Assembly: GCF_900446215.1 (NCBI RefSeq) | Contig: NZ_UAQZ01000014.1 | Location: forward strand, 372,001-436,000 | Reading direction: 5' to 3' | Source of the DNA: Burkholderia cenocepacia | GTDB lineage: Bacteria > Pseudomonadota > Gammaproteobacteria > Burkholderiales > Burkholderiaceae | Length of the DNA stretch: 64,000 bases | In this document: positions 53,412-61,643 of the stretch, piece by piece | Layout: each line of letters opens with the position of its first letter | How positions within the stretch are numbered: position 1 is the stretch's first letter | Made by a program: the position numbers and the translations under genes | Notes under the pieces: generated by a model | What the model was told of the DNA's origin: nothing | The model's input: the letters and a program-made list of their open reading frames with translations, nothing else | Databases searched by the model: none

Positions 53412-53678
53412 GTGAAGAAGAGCAAGTTCACCGAAGAGCAGATCGCATACGCGCTGAAGCAGGCCGAGCTGGGTACGCCTGTCGCGGAGGTCTGCCGCAA
53501 GATGGGGATCAGCGACGCGACGTTTTACAACTGGCGGACGAAGTACGGCGGGCTGTCACCCTCGGAACTGCGCCGGCTGAAGCAGCTTGAGGAAGAGAAC
53601 GCGAAGCTCAAGCGGCTCGTGGCCGATCTGTCGCTGGACAAGGCCATGCTGCAGGATGTGCTGTCAAAAAAGCTCTGA
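53412..53678 (+). CDS. IS3-family OrfA
   Basis: 88 residues from a GTG behind AGGAGG. HTH (FTEEQIAYALKQAELGTPVAEVCRKMG) and coiled coil (LKQLEEENAKLKRLVADLSLDKAML). It ends at AAAAAAG (53667-53673), a -1 slippery heptamer that leads into the OrfB frame (…KALKPSRRRDLV…). Confidence 0.92.
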   Translation: MKKSKFTEEQIAYALKQAELGTPVAEVCRKMGISDATFYNWRTKYGGLSPSELRRLKQLEEENAKLKRLVADLSLDKAMLQDVLSKKL

Positions 53679-54541
53679 AGCCTTCCCGGCGCCGTGATCT
53701 GGTCACGGACTTGATGCAGCGTTTCGGCGCGAGCCAGCGGCAAACCTGCGCATTGTTGCAGTTGTCCCGCACGGTCTACCGTTACGAATCGGTCGCGCGG
53801 GATCAAAGCGCGCTGGAGATGCGCATCAAGGAGATCACGGAAGTGCGGGTGCATTATGGTGCGCCCCGCGTGTACGTGATGCTTCGCCGGGAAGGCTGGC
53901 GAGACAACCATAAACGCGTCGAACGCGTGTATCGGGAACTGGGGCTTTCGTTGCGCCACAAACGACCTCGACGGAACAAGTCGGCCCGGCGCCGGCAGCC
54001 AAAGCAGTCAGTGAGCGCAATCAACGAAATCTGGAGTATGGATTTTGTCGCTGACGCGCTGTTTGATGGTCGACGCTTGCGCACGCTCACGATCGTGGAC
54101 AACTACACGAGAGAATGCCTAGCGATTGAAGTCGACGGTTCATTGCGTGGCGAGCACGTTGTCGCCGCGCTGACCCGGCTTGCGCAGCATCGTCCGCTTC
54201 CCCGCTATATCAAGGCAGACAATGGCAGCGAGTTCATTTCGAAGACGCTCGACAAATGGGCGTACGAGAACGGCGTGGAGATTGACTTCTCGCGTCCTGG
54301 CAAGCCGACCGACAACGCGAAGAATGAATCATTCAACGGACGCTTTCGGGAGGAATGCCTCAACGCACATTGGTTCTTGTCGCTCGAGGACGCCAGACGC
54401 AAAATCGAGGTCTGGCGCGAGTACTATAACGAGGCGCGCCCTCATTCTGCGCTGCAGTGGATGACACCGGCGGAATTCGCCCGCCAGTGCACCGATCGGG
54501 CCGATCCGGCCCGCCCCGAAGAGCCGGAATTTTCCAACTAA
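53669..54541 (+). CDS. IS3-family OrfB transposase (via -1 frameshift)
   Basis: About 290 residues reached by frameshift from orfA; an internal ATG at 53711 could also serve. HTH_21 region (VHYGAPRVYVMLRREGWRDNHKRVERVYRELG) precedes the DDE core: first Asp in SMDFVADAL, second in KADNGSEFIS, Glu in ESFNGRFREECL. All catalytic residues are present, so the element is probably active. Confidence 0.92.
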   Translation, partial: KALKPSRRRDLVTDLMQRFGASQRQTCALLQLSRTVYRYESVARDQSALEMRIKEITEVRVHYGAPRVYVMLRREGWRDNHKRVERVYRELGLSLRHKRPRRNKSARRRQPKQSVSAINEIWSMDFVADALFDGRRLRTLTIVDNYTRECLAIEVDGSLRGEHVVAALTRLAQHRPLPRYIKADNGSEFISKTLDKWAYENGVEIDFSRPGKPTDNAKNESFNGRFREECLNAHWFLSLEDARRKIEVWREYYNEARPHSALQWMTPAEFARQCTDRADPARPEEPEFSN

Positions 54542-54566
54542 GACCGGGACGGAAATTGGGCCAGCC

Positions 54567-56069
54567 TCACTGCTCAGCCTGCTCAACCTCCTTGCGGAAC
54601 TTGTCCAGGTTGCGCCCATCGAGCGGTATCGCCACCGTCTCGCCCTTCGAGTCGGTGAACCATAGACCAAGGTCGACGTTCTCCGGCACCCAACCGCCGT
54701 CGCCTTTCTTGGCGATAAAGGGCGAGTAATAGGGCTTCTCTACCCCGAAACCCTCTATGCGCTCGGAATACAGTGAGAGATCAAAGATGTCGGATACCGT
54801 GATCTTGCGCGGCAAGGCGAGCTTGGCCAACGCCGAACGCAGTTTCTCAACTTGATCTGGCGAGTCACCCAGGATTTCGAGGTCGAATCCCTTCCAATGA
54901 CAGCACTGCGCTCCAGTGGCGAAGCGCTGTTCCATCTTTGCGATGAACGATCCGAGTTCGGTGGCGGACTCGAACTTGGACTCCTCCGCCACCAGCTTGC
55001 CCTCGAAGACCTGCTCAATGAGCAAGCCGACGTCGCACGGATAGCCAGATTGGTCCGCGACGACGCGTGCGGAAAACCGTTCGAAAACGATGCCTGCATC
55101 CTCTCGCGCTCGCTCGAACTGGTCCGGGTCGATCGCGACTGCGGCCGAGGGGCCAAGCGTCGCAAACGGGTTGCGCAAGAAGGCCTCCGCGCGAGCGCCG
55201 GCCACCCGACGCCCAGGCATCCGCCGAATCTCCGACAGGACCGCGCGCGCGTCCTCCGACATCAAGACGTGCACCAGACCGGAGCCGTTCGGTATCTCGT
55301 AGCGCTCCGGGACTACTTCGAATCTATCGAAGACTTCTAGCCATCGACTCGGAGCACCGTCGAAGCCGGGCATGATCTCCACCATGTCTTGTGCGCCCTT
55401 ACCGCCCTTACGCATTTGGATGTCGATCCGTTCGGGAGTGAGTACGATTGTCTTGGCGAGGAAATCGGCAAGATCAGCATTCGCGTCGATGGCATGCCGT
55501 CTGATTCTGGCCCAATCTCGTTTGTTGTCTTCGGGGCTGTATCCCTCCGCAGAACGAGAGCGCCGCTCGGCAATGGCGTGGACCACTCGCCATACCGACT
55601 CGGAGAGCAGCGATTGCTCGCCATCGGCAGAGACGATCGCCCCCTGAATCTCCACGTTGCCGCTCGGCTGCGCGCCGGCCGGGTCGCGCCAGCCCGAGAT
55701 TCCGATGGCGAAAGTTGCATCCGAGAGCCCGCCGCGGCTGGACAACATCGGGCGCCAGCCGCGCTTTGCGGGGAGCTTCAACAGATGAAGCGAAGCGGAG
55801 TAACCTTCCACTGCTTCAAGGCGATAATAGGACTCCCAGTCCATCGACGCGCCGGACGGCCGCACCTCGATGTAGCCCTCCTCCTCTAACTGCCGAAGCA
55901 ATAGCACTAGTTCGGAGTCGGCGCCGAACACGCTGGGTTCATCAAGCCACGCCTCATCAGCAGGGTCCGGAATAATTACTACGCCATGGCGCCCCCAAGA
56001 CACATTGATCTTCGAACGGGGGTGAACTTCGGCTTGCTCGCCGACTCGCCTCGAACCTGTTGGGCGCAA
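54567..56069 (-). pseudogene. zorD: zorD fragment 2: N-terminal region
   Basis: About 500 codons upstream of the Snf2 domain, beginning …RPTGSRRVGEQAEVHPRSK and including INVSWGRHGVVIIPDPAD, RLEAVEGYSASLHLLKLPA and VIDPDQF-like strands; this long N-terminal region of ZorD has no simple named domain that I recognise. The apparent stop at 54567 is created by the IS3-family end. Its true 5' end (13 codons, from 58033) is separated by the IS21-family element. Confidence 0.82.
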
Positions 56070-56149
56070 AGTAATAATGAGCCACTTCGCGCGAAGTAAA
56101 TCTGAGCCACCTTTCAGTACAGTCAGCCTTTTGCGCGCAAAGGCTGGCG

Positions 56150-57178
56150 ATGCTCCAGAAGGAACAGTGGATGCAAATCCATGTGCTCAAAGCCCAAGGC
56201 GTATCGGAGCGCGAGATCGCGCGGCGCCTGGGTATTTCTCGCAACACGGTGGCGCGGTACCTGTCGGCCGAGGACGTGCCGCGCTACAAGCCGCGTGAAC
56301 CGCGGCCAACCAAGCTCGGAGCGTTCGAGGCGTACATCCTCGATCGCATGAGCGCCGCAGCACCCGAGATCATCGCTGCGCCGGCGCTGCTGCGCGAGCT
56401 GCGTGCGCGCGGCTACGAGGGCCAACTGCGAAGCCTGCAGGCTTTCATGAACGCGCATAAGTCCGTGCCCAAGCCAGACCCGGTCGTGAGGTTCGAGACC
56501 GAGCCTGGCCGGCAGATGCAGTGCGATTTCGTGGTCTTCCGCCGAGGCACCGACCCGCTTTACGCCTTCACCGCCACGCTCGGGTTTAGTCGGTGGCGCT
56601 GGGCACGCTTCACCACCGATGAACGCGCCGAGACGCTGGTCGCCTGTCATCATGCGCTGTTCGAAGCCTTGGGTGGCGTTCCTCGCGAGATCCTTTACGA
56701 CAACGCCAAGACTATCGTTGTCGAGCGCGATGCATATGGCGACGGTCAACACCGCTGGCACGCCGGCATGCTCGATCTGGCCAAGCGGTACGGCTTCCTA
56801 CCCAGACTGTGCCAACCGTACCGCGCGCAAACCAAAGGCAAGGTCGAGCGATTCCACCGCTACCTGCGTGGCAATTTCTATGTGCCGCTGGCGAGCCGGC
56901 TCAAGCAATCCGGCTTGATGCTCGATGCCGTGACTGCGAACGTCGAGGTGAGTAAATGGCTGCGCGACGTGGCTAACCAGCGAGTGCATCCGGTTACAGG
57001 GCTGGCACCCGCGATTCTGTTGGAGCAACGCGAACGGGCTTGCTTGCGCGATATGCCGGGTTACGCGGTGCCCCGATTGCCGGCTCGTGCCGTCGCTCGG
57101 CCACGCGTTGATCCAGCAATGTCGATCCAGCACCCGTTGTCCGTCTACCAGCAATTACTGACCGAGGTGCGCGCATGA
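56150..57178 (+). CDS. istA: IS21-family transposase IstA
   Basis: 342 residues. An N-terminal HTH (LKAQGVSEREIARRLGISRNTVARYL) and a DDE core with MQCDFVVFRRG, ILYDNAKTIV and TKGKVERFHRYLRG. Its stop overlaps the istB start (ATGA, 57175-57178), the classic istAB coupling. Confidence 0.95.
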   Translation: MLQKEQWMQIHVLKAQGVSEREIARRLGISRNTVARYLSAEDVPRYKPREPRPTKLGAFEAYILDRMSAAAPEIIAAPALLRELRARGYEGQLRSLQAFMNAHKSVPKPDPVVRFETEPGRQMQCDFVVFRRGTDPLYAFTATLGFSRWRWARFTTDERAETLVACHHALFEALGGVPREILYDNAKTIVVERDAYGDGQHRWHAGMLDLAKRYGFLPRLCQPYRAQTKGKVERFHRYLRGNFYVPLASRLKQSGLMLDAVTANVEVSKWLRDVANQRVHPVTGLAPAILLEQRERACLRDMPGYAVPRLPARAVARPRVDPAMSIQHPLSVYQQLLTEVRA

Positions 57179-57948
57179 ACTTGCAGCAGGAACGCATCGA
57201 CGGGCACTGCCAGAGTTTGAAGCTCGAGGGGCTCATGCACCGATACGTCGCTCTGGCCAGCGACGCGGCGGCCAAACAATGGAGTTTCCTCGATTTCCTC
57301 GAGAACGCGCTCGCGCACGAACGAGAGACGCGGCAAGTTCGTTCGCGGCAAACACTGGTGCGCATGGCGGGGTTCCCCGCTCTCAAGACACTGGATGACT
57401 ACGACTACAGCTTCGCCGTCGGGGCCCCGCGCAAGACGATCGACGAGCTCGCCACCCTGCGCTTCATCGAACGGGGCGAGAACGCCGTGTTGCTTGGCCC
57501 GTCAGGCGTGGGCAAGACGCATCTCGCGATAGCGATCGGATACGCTGCAACGCAGGCCGGCATCAAGACGAAGTTCATTACGGCGGCGGATCTAATGTTG
57601 CAGCTCGAGGCCGCACGCCGACAGGAGCGATACGACGCCGTACTTCGACACAACATTCTCGGCCCGAGGTTGCTCATCGTCGACGAGATTGGCTATCTGC
57701 CACTCTCGGGAGATCAGGCCAGCCACTTCTTCCAGATCGTCGCCAAACGCTACGAGCGCGGTTCAATGATCCTGACCAGCAACCTGCCGTTTGCGCAGTG
57801 GGACGAGACCTTCGGTGGCAACACCACACTGACTGCAGCGATGCTCGACCGCATCCTGCACCATGCCCACATCATCCAGATCAAAGGAGACAGCTACAGA
57901 CTGAGACAGCAACGTCAAGCCGGTCACGTCTCGTCATCGAAGAAGTAA
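57175..57948 (+). CDS. istB: IS21-family helper ATPase IstB
   Basis: 257 residues, AAA+ ATPase that directs IstA to target DNA. Walker A is LLGPSGVGKTHLAIAIG; Walker B is LLIVDEIGYLPLSGDQA; sensor region SMILTSNLPFAQWDETFGG. Translationally coupled to istA. Complete. Confidence 0.95.
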   Translation: MNLQQERIDGHCQSLKLEGLMHRYVALASDAAAKQWSFLDFLENALAHERETRQVRSRQTLVRMAGFPALKTLDDYDYSFAVGAPRKTIDELATLRFIERGENAVLLGPSGVGKTHLAIAIGYAATQAGIKTKFITAADLMLQLEAARRQERYDAVLRHNILGPRLLIVDEIGYLPLSGDQASHFFQIVAKRYERGSMILTSNLPFAQWDETFGGNTTLTAAMLDRILHHAHIIQIKGDSYRLRQQRQAGHVSSSKK

Positions 57949-57994
57949 CGACTGGCTCAGTTTTACTTTGCGCGATCAGGCGCGAAGTGGCTCA

Positions 57995-58033
57995 GATTTC
58001 AAATGCGTTTGACAAACCGAACAATCGGATCAT
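57995..58033 (-). pseudogene. zorD: zorD fragment 1: first 13 codons
   Basis: ATG at 58033, with AAGGAG upstream inside the end of zorC, reads MIRLFGLSNAFEI before the IS21-family end. Five bases separate it from the zorC stop, as expected for the next gene of the operon. The rest of zorD continues beyond the insertion at 56077. Confidence 0.7.
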
Positions 58034-58037
58034 CGCC

Positions 58038-59678
58038 TCACTCCTTGATCCAACCACGGCCGCGCCGCGGCTGCTGCATACCCAAGGCTGCAAGCTGACG
58101 AGCTACGCCGGCCAGTTCGTCATCTGGCCCAATCCGAAGCGCGCCCCCCTTGGCCCTGTTATCCGTCACGGTGACATTACGCCCTTCCAACAGCTTTTCG
58201 AGATCAGGTACGCATACCGGCCGCTCTTTCGGCGCCACACCCAATCGCGGTAAGAGTTCGTCGTCAAACTTCTGTTCCCAACTTCTGAGAGCGACAGGCG
58301 CATCCCGGTGACTCTGCTTCCATTCGTGGAGTTCCGGCTTCAGTTGGCTGAGCACCACATAGTCCTTCGCTTTACCCGAAGTCAGCGCCCTAGATACGGC
58401 TGGCGGCAAGGCGTCCCAGCGAAGCAGATAGAACGCGTGGCCTGTGGCGCCAAACTCAATGGCGACATGAGCACCAATCCTCATCACGAACGCGTTGTTG
58501 TCGCCCGACGCGCCTTCAAGGTCTAGGAGCCGCCCTTTCGCACGCTCACGAAACTCCCTGAATAGCCAATCGCTTCGGTATTGCGCCGTGGGGCCAAGAG
58601 CGAACCACATATCGTCGACGAAGGGCGCGAAACGCAGCCAATAGACGAGGCGCCGCGTATCGCCAGTATCTTCGGCGCTGAGCAACTCAAAGAAATCCTG
58701 GATGAGCCGGCCTTTGAGCCACCCGAAAACCATCTCTCTCGCACGCGTGTCGGGCTGCTTTACCGCGTCTACGACGTGCGCATCCCAACTCGCTCTGCGC
58801 AACCAAGGGTTACCAATGACGCCGACTGCCGCGTCGCGCAGCCCAGGGTGCTCTGGCGTTGCAGAGCAACGCGCATATCGGGAAACCAGTAACGCGATGC
58901 CGCGAATCCGCAGCCGTTCGCCGACCTTCGCGCCCGCCTCACCCATTGCGATGCGCAGCAGATCAGGCAGTGCCGCCTTGAAACGAACATCGTCAAGCTT
59001 CTCCGCTGCCTCCATCTGCGCAAAGACGGCCGCCTCCATCACCCAGGAATCGCGATCGATGCCTAGGCTGTCCATCGCTTCTTCGAGCGAGGACGCATCG
59101 CCACGCATCAAGTCAGGGACGAACTTGTCACAGGGCCGCCCAGTCAGAAATTCAGAATGTCGATCCAGAGCTTCGAACCAAGGCGGAACGTGGTCCAAGG
59201 CAATGGCCAATTGCTGCCGCTGACGTTGGAGCCAAGTCCGAAGTGTCGTCCAGCCCTTCACCGCCTTTGGGTCAAGATTGGACGCTCCAAGCGCAAACGA
59301 GAAGTAAGAGGCAAGCAATGCTTGAAAACAGCGCAGCTTGCGATGGATAGCCACCTGTTCCTCGACCTGTTTGCCTACCTGCTCACGCAATCTTTCCTCA
59401 GCGAGGATGCACCAGCCCTTGGCATCCATAGCGGAAACACCTAGGCAAACGTATTTGAGCTCGCGGAAGTTCGCGGCATGGCCAAGCCGTCGGAAGTCCT
59501 CGATCGAAGCCCAAATGGTCCGGCTATCCACCTTGATCGCCGCTCCGCCATGATCGCGAATCACGCGCTCCTTCGCGTGCTCCATCGATTTCGCGTCTAG
59601 CCATAGGTCGGGATTCTTCGCCGCTTGCGTGAACGAGCGGGCCAAGCCTGATCGCAGCAATTCCAGCGCTTCGTTCAT
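58038..59678 (-). CDS. zorC: Zorya type I protein ZorC (EH_Signature domain)
   Basis: 546 residues. The ATG at 59678 overlaps the zorB stop (ATGA). Mostly helical; I recognise the EH-signature family by position between ZorB and ZorD and by the C-terminal half (RRLVYWLRFAPFVDDMWFALGP … RLLDLEGASGDNNAFVMRIGAHVAIEFGATGHAFYLLRWDAL). ZorC is a cytoplasmic DNA-binding component acting with ZorD after the ZorAB motor senses phage entry. Intact in this window although zorB and zorD are interrupted. Confidence 0.85.
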   Translation of the reverse strand: MNEALELLRSGLARSFTQAAKNPDLWLDAKSMEHAKERVIRDHGGAAIKVDSRTIWASIEDFRRLGHAANFRELKYVCLGVSAMDAKGWCILAEERLREQVGKQVEEQVAIHRKLRCFQALLASYFSFALGASNLDPKAVKGWTTLRTWLQRQRQQLAIALDHVPPWFEALDRHSEFLTGRPCDKFVPDLMRGDASSLEEAMDSLGIDRDSWVMEAAVFAQMEAAEKLDDVRFKAALPDLLRIAMGEAGAKVGERLRIRGIALLVSRYARCSATPEHPGLRDAAVGVIGNPWLRRASWDAHVVDAVKQPDTRAREMVFGWLKGRLIQDFFELLSAEDTGDTRRLVYWLRFAPFVDDMWFALGPTAQYRSDWLFREFRERAKGRLLDLEGASGDNNAFVMRIGAHVAIEFGATGHAFYLLRWDALPPAVSRALTSGKAKDYVVLSQLKPELHEWKQSHRDAPVALRSWEQKFDDELLPRLGVAPKERPVCVPDLEKLLEGRNVTVTDNRAKGGALRIGPDDELAGVARQLAALGMQQPRRGRGWIKE

Positions 59679-60028
59679 CGCAGGTCGTTCGGACAAGACT
59701 TGCCCGGATCAAGTGGAATGTCTGGCGTCGGCTCAGCCGCCGATCCGAAATCGCGGAACTCTAACCTGACCTCGACCCGTCGCATGCGTGCCGGACCATC
59801 GTTGGATGCAGTGTTGAAGGACGAGCCGCCGACCAAGAAGAGCGTCTGAATCTGCCTTCGATCGGCTTCGGAGAGCGCGTCGGGAACTTGTGTGTTTAGC
59901 AACGCGCACAAGACTCGCTGAGATCGCAGGTAGCTTAGATTCAGATTGTAGAGATAGTTACCGGTACGGCTGGCGAAGCCTTCGACTACAACACGCTTAA
60001 GCCATGTTTCGCAGCTCTTTGCGCGAGC
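59675..60028 (-). pseudogene. zorB: zorB fragment 2: OmpA-like C-terminus
   Basis: About 118 codons reading ARAKSCETWLKRVVVEGFASRTGNY then LNLSYLRSQRVLCALL and ending RRVEVRLEFRD…NDLR. This is the peptidoglycan-binding OmpA/MotB domain. It joins in frame to fragment 1 (…EVLKVA) when the IS407-like element and one GAGC duplication are removed. It ends in the ATGA overlap with zorC. Confidence 0.88.
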
Positions 60029-60096
60029 TGACCTGCCCCCTGCAAACAGGGCCAGCCGGAGTCTAGTAAAGTTCGTTTTCGGAGAAGAAGACGAAC

Positions 60097-60360
60097 ATGA
60101 AGAAGCGCTTTACGGAACAGCAAATCATCGGGTTTCTGAAGGAAGCCGAGGCCGGTATGCCGGTCAAGGAACTGTGCAGGAAGCACGGGTTCAGTGATGC
60201 GTCGTTCTACACTTGGCGTGCGAAGTTCGGCGGCATGGAGGTCTCGGAAGCCCGCCGGCTCAAGAACCTCGAGGTGGAGAATGCCCGGCTGAAGAAGCTG
60301 CTGGCCGAAGCAATGCTCGATATGGAAGCGTTGAAGGTCGTCGTCAAGGGAAAGCCCTGA
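60097..60360 (+). CDS. IS407-like OrfA, copy 2
   Basis: 87 residues, identical to the copy-1 OrfA as read. HTH plus leucine-zipper tail. Ends with GGGAAAGCCCTGA, where a -1 shift leads into orfB. Confidence 0.93.
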   Translation: MKKRFTEQQIIGFLKEAEAGMPVKELCRKHGFSDASFYTWRAKFGGMEVSEARRLKNLEVENARLKKLLAEAMLDMEALKVVVKGKP

Positions 60361-61217
60361 GCCCGCAAGCCAAACGCGAAGCAGTATCGGCGATTCGGGG
60401 GAAGGTCAACATCTCCGAGCGCCGCGCCTGCCGGCTTGTCGGGCTTTCTCGCAGCGTGCTGCATTACGACGCGAAGCCAGACCACGAGAATGAGGTGCTA
60501 GCGGCGCGTCTGGTGGAGTTGGCACACGAACGTCGTCGATTCGGCTACCGCCGATTGCACGCCCTAGTGGAACGCGAAGGCACGCACGCCAATCACAAGC
60601 GCATCTATCGCCTGTACCGTGAGGCAGGGCTGGCTGTGCGGCGCCGTCGCAAGCGCCACGGCGTAATGATTGAGCGCGAGCAACTGGCATTGCCGGGCGC
60701 CCCCAACGAGGTGTGGTCAATCGATTTCGTGATGGATGCGCTTTCCAACGGCCGGCGCGTGAAGTGCCTGACCGTCGTCGACGACTTCACGAAAGAGGCT
60801 GTCGACATCGTTGTCGACCATGGCATCTCAGGTTTGTATGTCGCTCGGGCATTGGACCGCGCAGCTCGCTTCCGTGGCTATCCCAAGGCGGTGCGAACAG
60901 ACCAGGGCCCCGAATTTACGAGCCGCGCGCTTGACCAGTGGGCGTATGCGAACGGCGTCGCTCTGAAGTTGATTCAGGCGGGCAAGCCAACGCAGAATGC
61001 GTACATCGAATCGTTCAACGGCAAGTTCCGCGACGAATGCCTTAACGAGCACTGGTTCACGACGCTCGCGCATGCTCGGGCAGTCATCGCGGCATGGCGT
61101 CAGGACTACAACGAGCAAAGGCCGCACAGCGCACTGAACTACCTTGCGCCGTCAGAGTTTGCGGCGAAACATCGGGCAACCGCGGATACTCCTGCCGCTT
61201 TCCAGGAGTTGGTTTAA
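60351..61217 (+). CDS. IS407-like OrfB transposase, copy 2 (via -1 frameshift)
   Basis: About 288 residues from KALSPQAKREAVSAIRGKV. DDE core complete: VWSIDFVMDAL (Asp), AVRTDQGPEFTS (Asp), ESFNGKFRDECL (Glu). The five-G run that is shortened in copy 1 is intact here. No start codon exists at the frame entry, so translation as an OrfAB fusion is expected. Confidence 0.92.
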   Translation, partial: KALSPQAKREAVSAIRGKVNISERRACRLVGLSRSVLHYDAKPDHENEVLAARLVELAHERRRFGYRRLHALVEREGTHANHKRIYRLYREAGLAVRRRRKRHGVMIEREQLALPGAPNEVWSIDFVMDALSNGRRVKCLTVVDDFTKEAVDIVVDHGISGLYVARALDRAARFRGYPKAVRTDQGPEFTSRALDQWAYANGVALKLIQAGKPTQNAYIESFNGKFRDECLNEHWFTTLAHARAVIAAWRQDYNEQRPHSALNYLAPSEFAAKHRATADTPAAFQELV

Positions 61218-61264
61218 AGGGACTTTGCTAGAAGCCCATTGGCCCTATTGATGGGGGCAGGTCA

Positions 61265-61640
61265 GAGCCACCTTCAACACCTCGGGGACGAAGCTGCGAA
61301 TAAAGCGCTCGTCGGCCGACCTCTCGAACGAGTGGTGCTGATCGGCGAACAGAACGACTGCGCCGAAGTCGATCGAGTTGCCGTGCACCGTCACCCCCTT
61401 GAACTCAGGGCGCTTGGTAACATCTTCGACTTCGGTCAGGCATTGCGCGATGGTCTTCTTGCGCAATTCGATCGTGTCGTCAATGACCTTTTGCTTCTGC
61501 GTGATGGCGATCAGGGCGACTGCCATCGACACGAGGAACAGCACCATAAGTGCCGTCATCAAATCGGAAAAGGAAATCCAGAAGGGCTTCTCCCCTTCGT
61601 CCCTGCCATTGCGCCGCCTAGATGATTTCGGACCAAACAT
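61265..61640 (-). pseudogene. zorB: zorB fragment 1: membrane anchor
   Basis: Starts MFGPKSSRRRNG and has one membrane segment with the proton-pathway aspartate: FWISFSDLMTALMVLFLVSMA, Asp26, the position used by MotB-like proteins and reported as essential in ZorB. Three bases separate it from the zorA stop. Truncated after …EVLKVA by the IS407-like copy. Reconstructed ZorB would be about 241 residues, the normal size. Confidence 0.88.
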
Positions 61641-61643
61641 CGC

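Larger units (their letters stand above)
53331..54569 (+). mobile_element. IS3-family insertion sequence in zorD
   Basis: 1239 bp. Related but imperfect terminal repeats begin TGACCCTAGCCCA on the left and TGAGGCTGGCCCA on the right (read inward), both reaching GGAAAATTCCGG. A 4-bp target duplication CTGC flanks it (53327-53330 and 54570-54573). Carries orfA and orfB joined by an A6G slippery site. Different from the IS407-like copies. Confidence 0.9.
56078..57994 (+). mobile_element. IS21-family insertion sequence
   Basis: About 1.92 kb. Terminal repeats TGAGCCACTTCGCGC occur at both ends in inverted orientation, with further internal copies of GAGCC/GCGCAAAGTAA motifs typical of IS21 multiple binding sites. 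It carries istA and istB. Inserted after codon 13 of zorD. A target duplication is not evident, so the ends may be off by several bases. Confidence 0.88.
60029..61264 (+). mobile_element. IS407-like element (IS3 family), copy 2, intact
   Basis: 1236 bp, the length I recall for IS407, with TGACCTGCCCCC terminal repeats and a perfect 4-bp target duplication GAGC (60025-60028, 61265-61268). Inserted in zorB. Both orfs are open, so it is probably the active source of copy 1. It is in the same orientation as copy 1, 7.3 kb away. Confidence 0.93.

Noticed and set aside
51481..61264. Composite IS407 transposon carrying defence genes
   Set aside because: Both copies interrupt zor genes whose sequence continues outside, so they inserted into an existing operon and did not bring it.
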